Source of the DNA: Halothiobacillus sp.
Lineage (GTDB): Bacteria; Pseudomonadota; Gammaproteobacteria; Halothiobacillales; Halothiobacillaceae
DNA length: 64,000 bases
Assembly (NCBI GenBank): GCA_016278265.1
Contig: JADQCE010000001.1
Span: forward strand, 434,001 to 498,000
Direction of reading: 5' to 3'
In this document: positions 52,957 through 60,825 of the stretch, piece by piece
How the letters are laid out: each line of letters begins with the position of its first letter
Numbering within the stretch: the first letter of the stretch is position 1
The notes under the pieces: model-generated
The model's database searches: none
Told to the model about the DNA's origin: nothing
Seen by the model: only the letters and a program-made list of their open reading frames with translations
Program-made: the position numbers and the translations under genes

Positions 52957-53517
52957 TCACGTTCCGGTCAGTTCCATCTGATACGGGATGCCAAGCCGGG
53001 CGGCCTCCTGCGCCTTGAGGCGCTTGAGTTCGTCCCGGTCCTCCTTGTCCTCGGTCAGGCGCAGCTCCCGGCTGATGGCCAGGTAGTCGGCCAGCGACCG
53101 GCGACGGTCCACCTGCTGGCGCTGGTGGGCATCGGCGAACATGCCGACCGTCCGCTCGTACTCGTGCAGCACGTCGTCCCACTCGGCCTGCTTGCGCTCG
53201 AGGAAATCCGCACCGTCCTCGTTGCCGCCGGCGCGTACCGAATCCGGCGAAATAGAGTTCAGGAATGCAACGACTCGATCGAGTCGGATGCAGGTGGTCT
53301 GCCGTTTAAGGGGGGGGATATCCCCCCCCGAAATGCAGGTTCCGAGTCGCTTCGACATGGCCACAGACTTCACTTTTGCCTTCTGTGTCTTCCAGTCCAT
53401 CCCGAACGCATCCACGATCGGCTTGAGCGGGACCACGTCCCGGCCGTCCTCGCACTGCGTTACCGGCAGCACCACGCCGGCGAACTCCAGTTCCATTTTC
53501 GTGACCACCTTGTTCAT
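52957..53517 (-). CDS. Phage antirepressor N-terminal domain protein (P22_AR_N)
   Basis: 186 residues from 53517 (GGAGGTG 6 nt upstream). The N-terminal MELEFAGVVLPVTQCEDGRDVVPLKPIVDAFGMDWKTQKAKV, described only in part, matches the P22 antirepressor N-terminal domain. The rest is a long charged helix (DAHQRQQVDRRRSLADYLAISREL). It lacks a KilAC C-terminus; one is encoded separately at 50366. Its start overlaps the RHH gene stop by ATGA. Confidence 0.75.
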   Translation of the reverse strand: MNKVVTKMELEFAGVVLPVTQCEDGRDVVPLKPIVDAFGMDWKTQKAKVKSVAMSKRLGTCISGGDIPPLKRQTTCIRLDRVVAFLNSISPDSVRAGGNEDGADFLERKQAEWDDVLHEYERTVGMFADAHQRQQVDRRRSLADYLAISRELRLTEDKEDRDELKRLKAQEAARLGIPYQMELTGT

Positions 53518-53726
53518 GCGGACACCTCCGGCTGGCTCAGGGCTGGCTTGTGGTCGCCGGGGATGGCGACGCCTTCGGCCTTCATCCCGGCGCGAAGTAG
53601 GCGGGCCACCTGCTGGCTGATGGTGCGGTCCTCGCGGATCGCGATGGCGCGGATCGCGTCGCGCTCTTCCCGCTGCATGCGGGTCGCGATGGTGACCTTG
53701 TGCTTGTCGGGGGCTGGATTCTTCAT
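53514..53726 (-). CDS. Ribbon-helix-helix (Arc-like) DNA-binding protein
   Basis: 70 residues with the RHH fold KVTIATRMQREERDAIRAIAIREDRTISQQVARLLRAGM, given in pieces. Arc-like proteins in phages repress antirepressor genes; it directly precedes the antirepressor-like gene, as Arc precedes ant in P22. First gene of the leftward early operon, facing the cI-like gene across the operator array. Confidence 0.82.
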   Translation of the reverse strand: MKNPAPDKHKVTIATRMQREERDAIRAIAIREDRTISQQVARLLRAGMKAEGVAIPGDHKPALSQPEVSA

Positions 53727-53747
53727 CGTGGTAAAGTCCTTGCGTGT

Positions 53748-53812
53748 GTTTACGACTGTGAATCTAGTTCAGAAAACGGAACTAGTCAACAAGGGAGTTC
53801 CACTTATTGAAC
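53748..53812. promoter_or_regulatory. Operator array between the RHH and repressor genes
   Basis: Two copies of the palindrome GTTC-N8-GAAC occur at 53767-53782 and 53797-53812, centres exactly 30 bp apart (about three helical turns). The first is extended to CTAGTTC/GAACTAG. A degenerate third copy, GTTT-N8-GAAT, lies at 53748-53763. The middle GGAAC/GTTCC also forms an alternative inverted repeat. This is a compact switch region bound by the phage repressor or Arc-like protein (inference). Confidence 0.75.
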
Positions 53813-53825
53813 CAGGTGCGCGCAA

Positions 53826-54569
53826 ATGGGGGTAGCTGAACGCTTGGAATGGCTAAGCCATGGGCGGACGATCTACCCGTGGCTCATGTCGCGCGGGATG
53901 ACGAAGGGCACGATTGCTCGAGTTATGGGCGGCGCTCAGCCAAAGGCCAGCACAGTGACCCCCCTATGCCGAGCAGAGAATGCTTCGCTGTCATGGTTGC
54001 TGGATGGGGTAGGTGAGCCGTTCATGGTCACCCGCCTGGAAAGCGACGCCGCGATCGTCGAGCACCTGCATGCCCTGATGGACGAGGACTGGGAAGACCT
54101 CTACCCCGTCTCCGATCCGGGCGGCCTGCGAGCCCTGGTCCTTAGCCAGGGTGCCGAGATAGGGGAGGGCGACGACGCCGTCCCCTACACCGCCATCGAA
54201 GTGATCGCCGGCCCCATAGGCAACGCCACCCTGGCCGCGGTCACCGGGTGGCACTTCGAGCGAGACGGGTACGTCCATCCCAACCGCCTCACGCGCCAGC
54301 AGACCGCCGACATCGCCGCCGGCCGCGTCGGCACCTGGCAACTGCTGGACGGCCCCGAGCCGCTCCTGAAACGGACCAACCCGGGTCGCGTCTCGGAGCT
54401 GGACCTGCACAGCCCATATTCCACGGTGGAGGACCCGCCCACCGTGCAGGACGTTACCGACATGATGCGCGTGCTCTCCCCGGAGCTGCAGGAGCGGGTC
54501 AAGGCCTACGTCGAGGGCATGACGGATGCGGTGGATTCAGTCACCGGTGAGGAACGGAGCGGGAAATGA
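53826..54569 (+). CDS. Phage CI-like repressor
   Basis: The 247-residue protein starts at 53826. The N-terminal CI-type helix-turn-helix spans about residues 10-60 (IYPWLMSRGMTKGTIARVMGG and SLSWLLDGVG). The middle and C-terminus carry no clear LexA/S24 protease signature (no Ser-Lys pair visible), so induction may not use RecA-stimulated self-cleavage. The only rightward gene at the switch; it overlaps the next gene by ATGA (54566-54569). Confidence 0.75.
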   Translation: MGVAERLEWLSHGRTIYPWLMSRGMTKGTIARVMGGAQPKASTVTPLCRAENASLSWLLDGVGEPFMVTRLESDAAIVEHLHALMDEDWEDLYPVSDPGGLRALVLSQGAEIGEGDDAVPYTAIEVIAGPIGNATLAAVTGWHFERDGYVHPNRLTRQQTADIAAGRVGTWQLLDGPEPLLKRTNPGRVSELDLHSPYSTVEDPPTVQDVTDMMRVLSPELQERVKAYVEGMTDAVDSVTGEERSGK

Positions 54570-54928
54570 AGCGGGACTGGGACACGATTCGGGAGATCCT
54601 TCTGAGGGTCGAGGATCTCGAACCCGGGAAGGTGCTCACCCTGGAAGACTTCTACAACGGCCGACACTACGAAATCGGGCACCACGTCGAGCTGCTGAAT
54701 GAAGCAGGCCTGATCCTCGCCAGCATCCCCGGCCCGCGCTCGAATTTCCCCACCGAATTCTATGTCGATCGCCTGACCTGGGACGGGCACGACCTGCTGG
54801 AGTCCGTGCGGGATGCGTCTATCTGGAAACAGACCCGCGCCACGATCGCAGAGCAGGGCGGCGGCATGACGTTCGAGATCGTCAAGCAGATGGCCGTCGG
54901 GCTTATCAAGAACCAGATCGGGATCTAG
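54566..54928 (+). CDS. DUF2513 family phage protein
   Basis: The 120-residue protein begins MKRDWDTIREILLRVEDLEPG, the usual start of DUF2513 proteins, which occur beside phage repressors and in mobile elements. The rest (HHVELLNEAGLILAS, FYVDRLTWDGHDLLESVRD) fits a small winged helix. It is translationally coupled to the repressor gene, so it is expressed in the lysogen. Confidence 0.82.
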   Translation: MKRDWDTIREILLRVEDLEPGKVLTLEDFYNGRHYEIGHHVELLNEAGLILASIPGPRSNFPTEFYVDRLTWDGHDLLESVRDASIWKQTRATIAEQGGGMTFEIVKQMAVGLIKNQIGI

Positions 54929-54954
54929 TCCCACCAACGAAAGGAGTCGAACCA

Positions 54955-55197
54955 ATGGGCACCACCTTCTATTTCGAGGAAGACCTGCCGAACGTTGATA
55001 CCCACGTGAAGCGCGAAGACGGTGCGAAGAACACCGTGGAGGTGTTCGTCTCGCGATTTTCCGGGGCGCACGAGATCTACCTGCGCCACACCGACCCGGA
55101 GGGCAACGTAGCCGAATCGATCCTCTCCCCAGAGAAGGCCAGGAGTCTCTTCCAAGGGCTCGATAGCGCCATGGGATATTTGGGTTACCACCAGTAA
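54955..55197 (+). CDS. Small protein expressed with the repressor operon
   Basis: 80 residues (MGTTFYFEEDLPNVDTHVKREDGA..., ending DSAMGYLGYHQ) with AAAGGAG upstream. Soluble, acidic. It follows the DUF2513 gene by 26 bp in a rightward lysogenic operon. Family unknown. Confidence 0.6.
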   Translation: MGTTFYFEEDLPNVDTHVKREDGAKNTVEVFVSRFSGAHEIYLRHTDPEGNVAESILSPEKARSLFQGLDSAMGYLGYHQ

Positions 55198-55220
55198 CGC
55201 GCCGGGCCGGGAGATAGCGC

Positions 55221-55712
55221 ATGCACGTCATCATCCTGCTGCTGGAGTTCCTCGCCGTGTGGGTGGTCGCCGGGTGGGTCATCCGCCGGTGGACCGATAG
55301 CTGGATCGTCACGATCGGCGGCGGCTTCATTGCCATGCTGATCGGCGGCACGCTTCTGGCCGCGGTGATCAACGCCACCTCCAAGGGCGAGAGCGAGGAT
55401 GCGGCCTGCCGCCCGGACCTGCGCTGCTGGGCCGAGGAACACCAGGCCAAGGCTGAGCGCGTCTGCCGGCCGGAGATCGAGAACCTCGCGCGCATCGATG
55501 TGCGATGGGACGACGAGTTCCTGCTCGACGAGTTCAGCAAGTTCAAGTGGGCCGACGAGGCGACCGGCACGGTGATGTACTTCGGCGACCGGGTGCAGTT
55601 CCAGAACGACCAGGGCGCGTGGGTGCGGCAGCGGTACTCCTGCACCTATGACCCGGCAACGGAGACGGTGCAGCGCGTGCGCGCCGAGCCGGGGCGCATC
55701 CCGTCCTCCTGA
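55221..55712 (+). CDS. Membrane protein in the lysogenic operon
   Basis: The 163-residue protein starts MHVIILLLEFLAVWVVAGWV, two hydrophobic helices (about residues 3-20 and 27-52), then a soluble domain with four cysteines (DAACRPDLRCWAEEHQ, ERVCRPEIENL, YSCTYD). Expressed with the repressor in the lysogen, it may act in superinfection exclusion (inference, no evidence for mechanism). Confidence 0.65.
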   Translation: MHVIILLLEFLAVWVVAGWVIRRWTDSWIVTIGGGFIAMLIGGTLLAAVINATSKGESEDAACRPDLRCWAEEHQAKAERVCRPEIENLARIDVRWDDEFLLDEFSKFKWADEATGTVMYFGDRVQFQNDQGAWVRQRYSCTYDPATETVQRVRAEPGRIPSS

Positions 55713-55714
55713 CC

Positions 55715-55855
55715 TCACTCCTCGTCCTCGTCGTCCGGCGGGGTCGAATCGTCCTCGTCCAGCAGCCGGTCGATCGCCTCGCGGATCGCGAGTAGGGCGG
55801 TGACCAGCCATTCCGGCTTGGCGAATTCCATCGAGAATCGGAGATCCAGTCGCAT
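55715..55855 (-). CDS. Short acidic-tailed protein, uncertain
   Basis: 46 residues, MRLDLRFSMEFAKPEWLVTALLAI..., ending in an Asp/Glu tail, with AGAGGAAA upstream. The frame stays open to an ATG at 56068 (117 residues), which also has a GGAG site, so a longer gene is possible. It stops 3 bp from the convergent membrane protein gene. Low confidence. Confidence 0.4.
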   Translation of the reverse strand: MRLDLRFSMEFAKPEWLVTALLAIREAIDRLLDEDDSTPPDDEDEE

Positions 55856-56160
55856 CGGGTTTTCCTCTGGCGTGTGTTCACCATGAGGATCACCCGGGGA
55901 CCGGCCCCGGTCACGCGCCGGCGGGTCAGTTAGCCGCCTTGTGACCCGGTGGCATGCAAATCGCGGCCGGATCCCGGTGTCCGGTTCGCGGATGGTCTCG
56001 ATCGTCAGTGACGCGCCGGCGTCTCCCGGGCGATTCCAGAGGTGGGCGTGAATGCGGGTGGTGGTCATGGCTTGGCTCCATCGGTTGCGTCCGAATCAGT
56101 CTCGCCATGATTCCCCGAGGTACGTGCACCATGCCTGTGGTGTAATTTCCCACGCCTACG

Positions 56161-56194
56161 AAAAAGGCCGCCACCCTGCGGGTGCGCGGCCTTT
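56161..56194. terminator. Terminator at the left end of the tail module
   Basis: AAAAAGGCCGCCACCC, loop TGC, GGGTGCGCGGCCTTTT forms a strong symmetric hairpin with A-run and T-run. It shares the GCCGCCACCCTG core with the hairpin at 63061-63108. It ends the leftward tail-gene transcript and can also stop rightward reading. Confidence 0.8.
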
Positions 56195-56245
56195 TCACGT
56201 CTCGGCGTTGATGAAGGTGCCGATGCGCTGTCGGGCGGCTCGGTG

Positions 56246-56911
56246 CTAGGCAACCACCCACTGAGCGGCCCACTGCGCGGCGAGCCCCGCGCCAAAGATC
56301 CCGCCGACGATCCACTCGGCCAGCCCCGTGCCGGCGCCGACCCGGTAGGCCAGCCAGTAGGCGGGCGCGAACAACGCCACGGCCGCACTGCCGATGGCCA
56401 GCGCGGTGCCGGACTGACCGGCCAGCGGCAGCACCCAGAACATCGGCCAGTAGTGCCAGCCTCGCAGGAACAGGCCGGTGAAGTCGCGCGACCATCGCCA
56501 CCATGCCGGCCTCACGCCGCCCTCGTGGTAGACGGCATCGCCGTGGAAGCGGCGCACGGGGTGGATGCGCGCGGCATCCGTGGCCCACTCGGGGCCGAAC
56601 AGGTGCAGCAACGCCTCGTCGATCCACGGCACTTCCGGCGAGTCGGACCAGCCGTCGCGCTTGCGCCCCAGGTCGAACCACGATCCCCAGCCGGACACGC
56701 TGCCGCCCAGGTAGGCGAGGAACAGCGCCGCACCGATCAGCGGACCCAGCACCCACCACGCCAGTGCACCGAACGCCAGCGCCGCACCCCACAGGCTGCG
56801 CCCTGGGAAGCGCGGGATCACCCGGATGCCCCCGCCACGGTACCGGTGGAGCACAGCGCCGATCGCCGCACCGGCGAGCACGGTCAGGACGACGACGGTC
56901 GCGCCTACCAC
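56246..56911 (-). CDS. Tail-module membrane protein, unknown function
   Basis: 221 residues from a GTG at 56911 that overlaps the previous stop (GTGGTAG). Four to five transmembrane segments (for example residues 4-22, 42-68, 160-178, 183-200, 205-220) with a conserved-looking central part WSRDFTGLFLRGWHYWP. Late position after the tail-fibre genes suggests a lysogenic conversion or host-surface role (inference). Confidence 0.65.
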   Translation of the reverse strand: MVGATVVVLTVLAGAAIGAVLHRYRGGGIRVIPRFPGRSLWGAALAFGALAWWVLGPLIGAALFLAYLGGSVSGWGSWFDLGRKRDGWSDSPEVPWIDEALLHLFGPEWATDAARIHPVRRFHGDAVYHEGGVRPAWWRWSRDFTGLFLRGWHYWPMFWVLPLAGQSGTALAIGSAAVALFAPAYWLAYRVGAGTGLAEWIVGGIFGAGLAAQWAAQWVVA

Positions 56912-57468
56912 GTCACTGCCTCGATGCCGGCCCGGTCGTCGTTGGCCAGCGCGGTGCGCACGGCGTCCTTCTTGGCCCAGCTGTGCGCCAGCCACTGCTT
57001 CTTGAACGACTTGGCTGCGTCGGTCAGGTCGATCATCTGCTGGGGAGTGAGCGAATAGACGACGTTCGACTGCGCCCGCAGCTGCAGCACCGCGCCGGTC
57101 TCGCCGGCATCGCGCAGATCCCGCGCCTCGATGGCCAGGCCAAGCAGGTTTGGCTCGTCCTGCGGCCGTGTCTGAACCACCTCGGCCGTGCCGTCCGGCA
57201 TGGTGTAGGCCATTCCGCCGGCGAGTTCCGATTGCAGGCCCTGTTCGAGGTCGTCGAGCTTGTCTGCGGCGAGCTGGTCTATCGTCGGAGGCGGTGGATC
57301 CTGCAGGAGCGGGTATCCGCCGACGTCAGGGACGATCAGCATCCCGGATGCTTGCCCTTCGAGCAGCGCCATGTGTTCATCATTGGAAATTTCGACCGCA
57401 TCTTTAGGCACGTTGTTTCCGTGAATTTTTTTTTCGTAGAAACCGCCGGTTTTTGCGCTGTAAAACAT
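56905..57468 (-). CDS. Tail fibre assembly-like protein (DUF4376)
   Basis: 187 residues starting MFYSAKTGGFYEKKIHGNNVP, the N-terminal form found after tail-fibre genes (IPDDAVEIS-like), and a C-terminal DUF4376 segment (GVVYSLTPQQMIDLTDAAKSF-like, here NVVYSLTPQQMID). These proteins help fold tail fibres. It is 14 bp after the tail-fibre gene. Confidence 0.75.
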   Translation of the reverse strand: MFYSAKTGGFYEKKIHGNNVPKDAVEISNDEHMALLEGQASGMLIVPDVGGYPLLQDPPPPTIDQLAADKLDDLEQGLQSELAGGMAYTMPDGTAEVVQTRPQDEPNLLGLAIEARDLRDAGETGAVLQLRAQSNVVYSLTPQQMIDLTDAAKSFKKQWLAHSWAKKDAVRTALANDDRAGIEAVTW

Positions 57469-57482
57469 GAATGTCTCCTAAT

Positions 57483-58121
57483 TTAATAGCCAATAGCAAC
57501 CCACCGAGCCGGGGCATTTCGGCTGCTGGACCAGTTGTAAATGATCATATTTGTTGCCCCGCCACTCGAGGTGGCCATCTCGCAAGCTGCGGAAGAAACT
57601 GAGGAGCCGGTCGCGGAGCAGACGGCTGAAAGAACGGTGTTTGGAAATGCCACGGGGAAAGTTACGTTTGCACTTGAACCGGAGTTAATGTTGCTTGTGA
57701 CTCCCCACTGAATGATCAGTCCGCCAGGTAGTTTTTGATATCCAGTGCTGGCGATGTTTTGGTTTGGACCCTGCATTGCAGCGCCCAGCTTGGCCCCATC
57801 AATCGCCTTGTTCGCGGTGAATGCCTGCGCCTCGGCGGCCGTGGCAATCTCCAGAACGCCCTTCTTGCTCTCGGCCGCATCCTGCAGACCGAGCCCCTGC
57901 AGCGCGGCCAGCATCTGCCCGAGGTTGTCGTCGCTGGGCGTTATCCCGGCCTGGGTGATGACCTTCCGCAACTCCTCGCCGACCTTGTAGAACCAGAACG
58001 GCCCCGGCGTGGTGGCCTCGTTGACGCCCGGGGTGGCGGACTGTGGGTAGCCGTTGCTCGGGCTGCTGGGTTTCGGTGGCGGCGAGCCGGCGGCGTTGGC
58101 CAGGTAATTGCGCGTCTCCAT
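57483..58121 (-). CDS. Phage tail fibre protein
   Basis: 212 residues. The N-terminal half (METRNYLANAAGSPPPKPSSPSNGY...) is a collar- or baseplate-binding part. The C-terminal part (YQKLPGGLIIQWGVTS...SRNAPARWVAIGY) is the gp53-like receptor-binding tip of many siphovirus/myovirus side fibres. The tip-coding DNA is clearly AT-richer than the baseplate genes, a mark of exchange of host-range modules. Confidence 0.85.
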   Translation of the reverse strand: METRNYLANAAGSPPPKPSSPSNGYPQSATPGVNEATTPGPFWFYKVGEELRKVITQAGITPSDDNLGQMLAALQGLGLQDAAESKKGVLEIATAAEAQAFTANKAIDGAKLGAAMQGPNQNIASTGYQKLPGGLIIQWGVTSNINSGSSANVTFPVAFPNTVLSAVCSATGSSVSSAACEMATSSGGATNMIIYNWSSSRNAPARWVAIGY

Positions 58122-58134
58122 GGGGATCCTCCGC

Positions 58135-58725
58135 TTAGGTGTATTCGAACAGCGCGACGGTGTGCGCTGGCTTGAGTCGGTTGATGACGCACTCGAGCCG
58201 GGTGGTCGGTGCGGCCTCGCCGAGTGATTCGTCGACGGACGAGTCGGCGTTGAACTGGTCGATCGGTGGGGTGGGTGCTCGGATCGTCCAGGCGTGGGCC
58301 CAGTCCTCGCTGTAGATGGGCGCGTCGACGGTGGCCTCGACGGTGTGCGGGTCGTACTCGACGATCGTCGCGTCCGGAAAGCCGAGCCGTTCGGCCACGC
58401 CGATGAAGTAGCTGCGGCTCTGGCCGCCGGTGTTGGTCAGGCGGGCGAGCAGATCCTCGCGGCGCTGGGCGATCGTCGCGCCCAGGCCGGAGCAGCTGTC
58501 CGGCAGCCCGGCCCAGCGCTCCCAGTCCTCGAGCATTTCCACCACGCTGCGCGGATCGAGCTCGTCGAGCAGGGCCAGCGTCCGGCCGTCGAGGCGGGCC
58601 GGCTCCTCGGCCAGCGCGGCGGTGAGGCGCTCGGCGGTGGTGCCCGGCTCGCGCAGGGCATCCCACAGCGCGCCGCGCGGGAGCAGGGCGAGCAGCTGGG
58701 CCTGGTAGTCGGCACCGCTACGCAT
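58135..58725 (-). CDS. Phage tail protein, DUF2313 (YmfQ / Mu gp48-like)
   Basis: 196 residues, MRSGADYQAQLLALLPRGALWDALREP, matching the Mu gp48/YmfQ baseplate wedge family. It joins gp47 (BaseplateJ) to the tail fibres. Overlaps the gp47-like stop/start by one base (58725). Confidence 0.88.
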   Translation of the reverse strand: MRSGADYQAQLLALLPRGALWDALREPGTTAERLTAALAEEPARLDGRTLALLDELDPRSVVEMLEDWERWAGLPDSCSGLGATIAQRREDLLARLTNTGGQSRSYFIGVAERLGFPDATIVEYDPHTVEATVDAPIYSEDWAHAWTIRAPTPPIDQFNADSSVDESLGEAAPTTRLECVINRLKPAHTVALFEYT

Positions 58726-59801
58726 TACGGGATCGCCTGCCAGGTGATGGCGCCCAGCGTGGCCAGCTCACCGGGGTTGAGGGTGATGTCGTCGGTCGGG
58801 GAGACCAGGACGTGATCGGTCTCGCCGGTGGCGATGCTGATGGCCTCGCGGATGTGACTGACGAGGATGGTGCCCGAGCCGTTGCCGTCCTCGACATTCG
58901 CCTCACGCCGGAACAGGTCGGAGAGATCCGCCTCGACGGCCGCCTGGGTGGTGCTGTCGTTGGGGGCGAGCTGGATGATCATGTCCTGCGGCGCCTCGGT
59001 GGGCGCGTAGGCGGTCACGTCCGCCGTGACGGGGCGGCGCGCGTCGATGTAGTCCTGCACGGCCTGCACCTCGGCGGCGTCCGGGATGATCTCGGCATCG
59101 TCGTCCCGGGTGAAGTAGACGCCCACGGTGGACGAGCCATTCCAGAGCGGCATCACCCACACCCGCGTGACGCCCTCCACCTCGAGGGCCCACTGCTCGT
59201 AGTCGGTGACCGCGCCGCCCTGGGGCGGCTGCTGCACCCGTTGGCGCAGCCGTTCGCGCAGGGCGTCGTCGTCTTCCTCGTCGGCCCCGCCGGTCAGGCC
59301 ACCGCTGGTCACCGTGGCGCTGGACTGCACGCCGCTGATCGGCGAGGTCAGCTGCAGGGAGACGCCGGCCACCGCGTTGCCGTCCTGCCCGGCGGTGCTG
59401 GCCGTCACGCCGGCCGTGGCCGTTCCGCTGTCGATAGTGGCCTCGGCGTCGGTGGTGTACTCGGCGCCGTCGGATCGCTGGACGGTGGTGCCGGCCGGGA
59501 TGATCGCGCCATCGCTGCCGGTAAAGCTCACGCTGCCGGTGGCCGGCGCGGCCGGGTTGCGGGTCACGCGCCACCAGTCGGCATGGCGCTCGAGGATCGC
59601 GCCCTCGGCGGTGTCCGGGATGATCTGCCGGCTCATCCAGTCGAGAAAGCCGTACAGGCCGTGCATCTCGCCGGCGACCGCCCGGCCGACGGCCCCGAGG
59701 ATGGAGCGGCGCAGCCGCGGATCGGTACCGGGCAGCCGCGTCTCGATGTCGGTGCGGATCCGGTCGATCAGGTTTGGCAGGGAAGGGCGGGCGAAGGGCA
59801 T
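58725..59801 (-). CDS. Baseplate J-like protein (Mu gp47)
   Basis: 358 residues, MPFARPSLPNLIDRIRTDIETRLPGTDP, followed by the RHADWWRVTRNPAAPATGSVSF pattern of BaseplateJ/gp47. Forms the baseplate wedge. It overlaps gp46-like by one base. Confidence 0.92.
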   Translation of the reverse strand: MPFARPSLPNLIDRIRTDIETRLPGTDPRLRRSILGAVGRAVAGEMHGLYGFLDWMSRQIIPDTAEGAILERHADWWRVTRNPAAPATGSVSFTGSDGAIIPAGTTVQRSDGAEYTTDAEATIDSGTATAGVTASTAGQDGNAVAGVSLQLTSPISGVQSSATVTSGGLTGGADEEDDDALRERLRQRVQQPPQGGAVTDYEQWALEVEGVTRVWVMPLWNGSSTVGVYFTRDDDAEIIPDAAEVQAVQDYIDARRPVTADVTAYAPTEAPQDMIIQLAPNDSTTQAAVEADLSDLFRREANVEDGNGSGTILVSHIREAISIATGETDHVLVSPTDDITLNPGELATLGAITWQAIP

Positions 59802-60253
59802 CAGGCGGTCTCCGTGGCGTAGGTGAAGACATCAGAAAACGGGCTGCCGTCGGCAAGCGTGATGCGGATGCGCATCTGCAACAGCCCCCGGCGGATCCAT
59901 TCGGCGGTGACCTGCACGGCCGTGGCGATGCCGTCCTCGATCAGCCAGGCGATCGCCTCTTCGGCGTATTCTCGGGCGCGGGTGGCGGTCTCGTCGGTCT
60001 GCTTGGCGCGCGCCAGCAGCCACAGCCGCGAGCCCTGCCGGTCGTTTTGCCGGTCGAGGTAGCTGTCCTGCCAGGAGCCGCGCCGGTCGTCGGTGCCGTC
60101 GGGCATGGCGTCGTCCTCGGCCGCCCGACGATCGGTGAACAGGCTCACCAGCACCGCGCTGCGCAGGCCGTCCTCGGTGGCGAGATCCGCGCCCTGCTGG
60201 ATCACGTCGAAGTCGCGCCCGTTGCTGCCGAATGTGAGTGCCAGGTCGGTCAT
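59801..60253 (-). CDS. Phage GP46-family baseplate protein
   Basis: 150 residues, DLALTFGSNGRDFDVIQQGADLA and GLRSAVLVSLFTDRRA, the Mu gp46 pattern. Part of the baseplate wedge, equal to T4 gp25. Ends at 59801. Confidence 0.9.
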   Translation of the reverse strand: MTDLALTFGSNGRDFDVIQQGADLATEDGLRSAVLVSLFTDRRAAEDDAMPDGTDDRRGSWQDSYLDRQNDRQGSRLWLLARAKQTDETATRAREYAEEAIAWLIEDGIATAVQVTAEWIRRGLLQMRIRITLADGSPFSDVFTYATETA

Positions 60254-60255
60254 CG

Positions 60256-60825
60256 CTACATGCTCTGGTTCGGCGTGCTGGTCGAGCCGCCGTCGTTCTC
60301 GTCGTGGGTGTGGCTGTCGTAGGTGCTGCGCACGTGCTCGAGCGTGGTGCCGGTGGTGGCGTAACGGTCGGTGATGTCGCCTTTCACCTTGAGGTTGCCG
60401 TCGATGGTCACCTCGCTGGTGATGAGCGTCGTCGGGGCGGTGGCCTCGAGGTGGTCAACGGCGGTCACCTTCACCTTGTCGCGCATCAGGTGGACTACGT
60501 TGCCCTTGTCGTCGTAGAGGGCCACCTCGCCCGGCGCGAGATTCGTCAGGCGGTAGCGTCGATCGGCGACGGTCACGGCCACGGTGTGGGAGCGGTCGCC
60601 GCCCAACGCGGCCAGCAGTGCCTCGGCGCCGGGGTGCGGGTGCGCGGTCAGGCCGTAGGCCTCGAAGTGCTCCACGCCGCTCATCAGCTCGCCGGCCAGC
60701 CCCTCGACCTGCACGCTCTGCATCAGGGTGGCGGGCTCGATCAGCCGCACCACGCCACGGGTGAACAGCACGCGCAGGCGGCGCTTTAGCGGGGCCATCA
60801 GCCGGGAGGTACCGCGCACGCTCAC
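60256..60825 (-). CDS. Baseplate spike (Mu gp45-like)
   Basis: 189 residues from a GTG at 60825 overlapping the gp44-like stop by GTGA. It has the central OB-fold and beta-helix repeats of gp45 (TLITSEVTIDGNLKVKGDIT) and ends in THTHDENDGGSTSTP-like His-rich tip (SHTHDEND), where an Fe or Ca ion binds. It punctures the host envelope on tail contraction. Confidence 0.85.
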   Translation of the reverse strand: MSVRGTSRLMAPLKRRLRVLFTRGVVRLIEPATLMQSVQVEGLAGELMSGVEHFEAYGLTAHPHPGAEALLAALGGDRSHTVAVTVADRRYRLTNLAPGEVALYDDKGNVVHLMRDKVKVTAVDHLEATAPTTLITSEVTIDGNLKVKGDITDRYATTGTTLEHVRSTYDSHTHDENDGGSTSTPNQSM

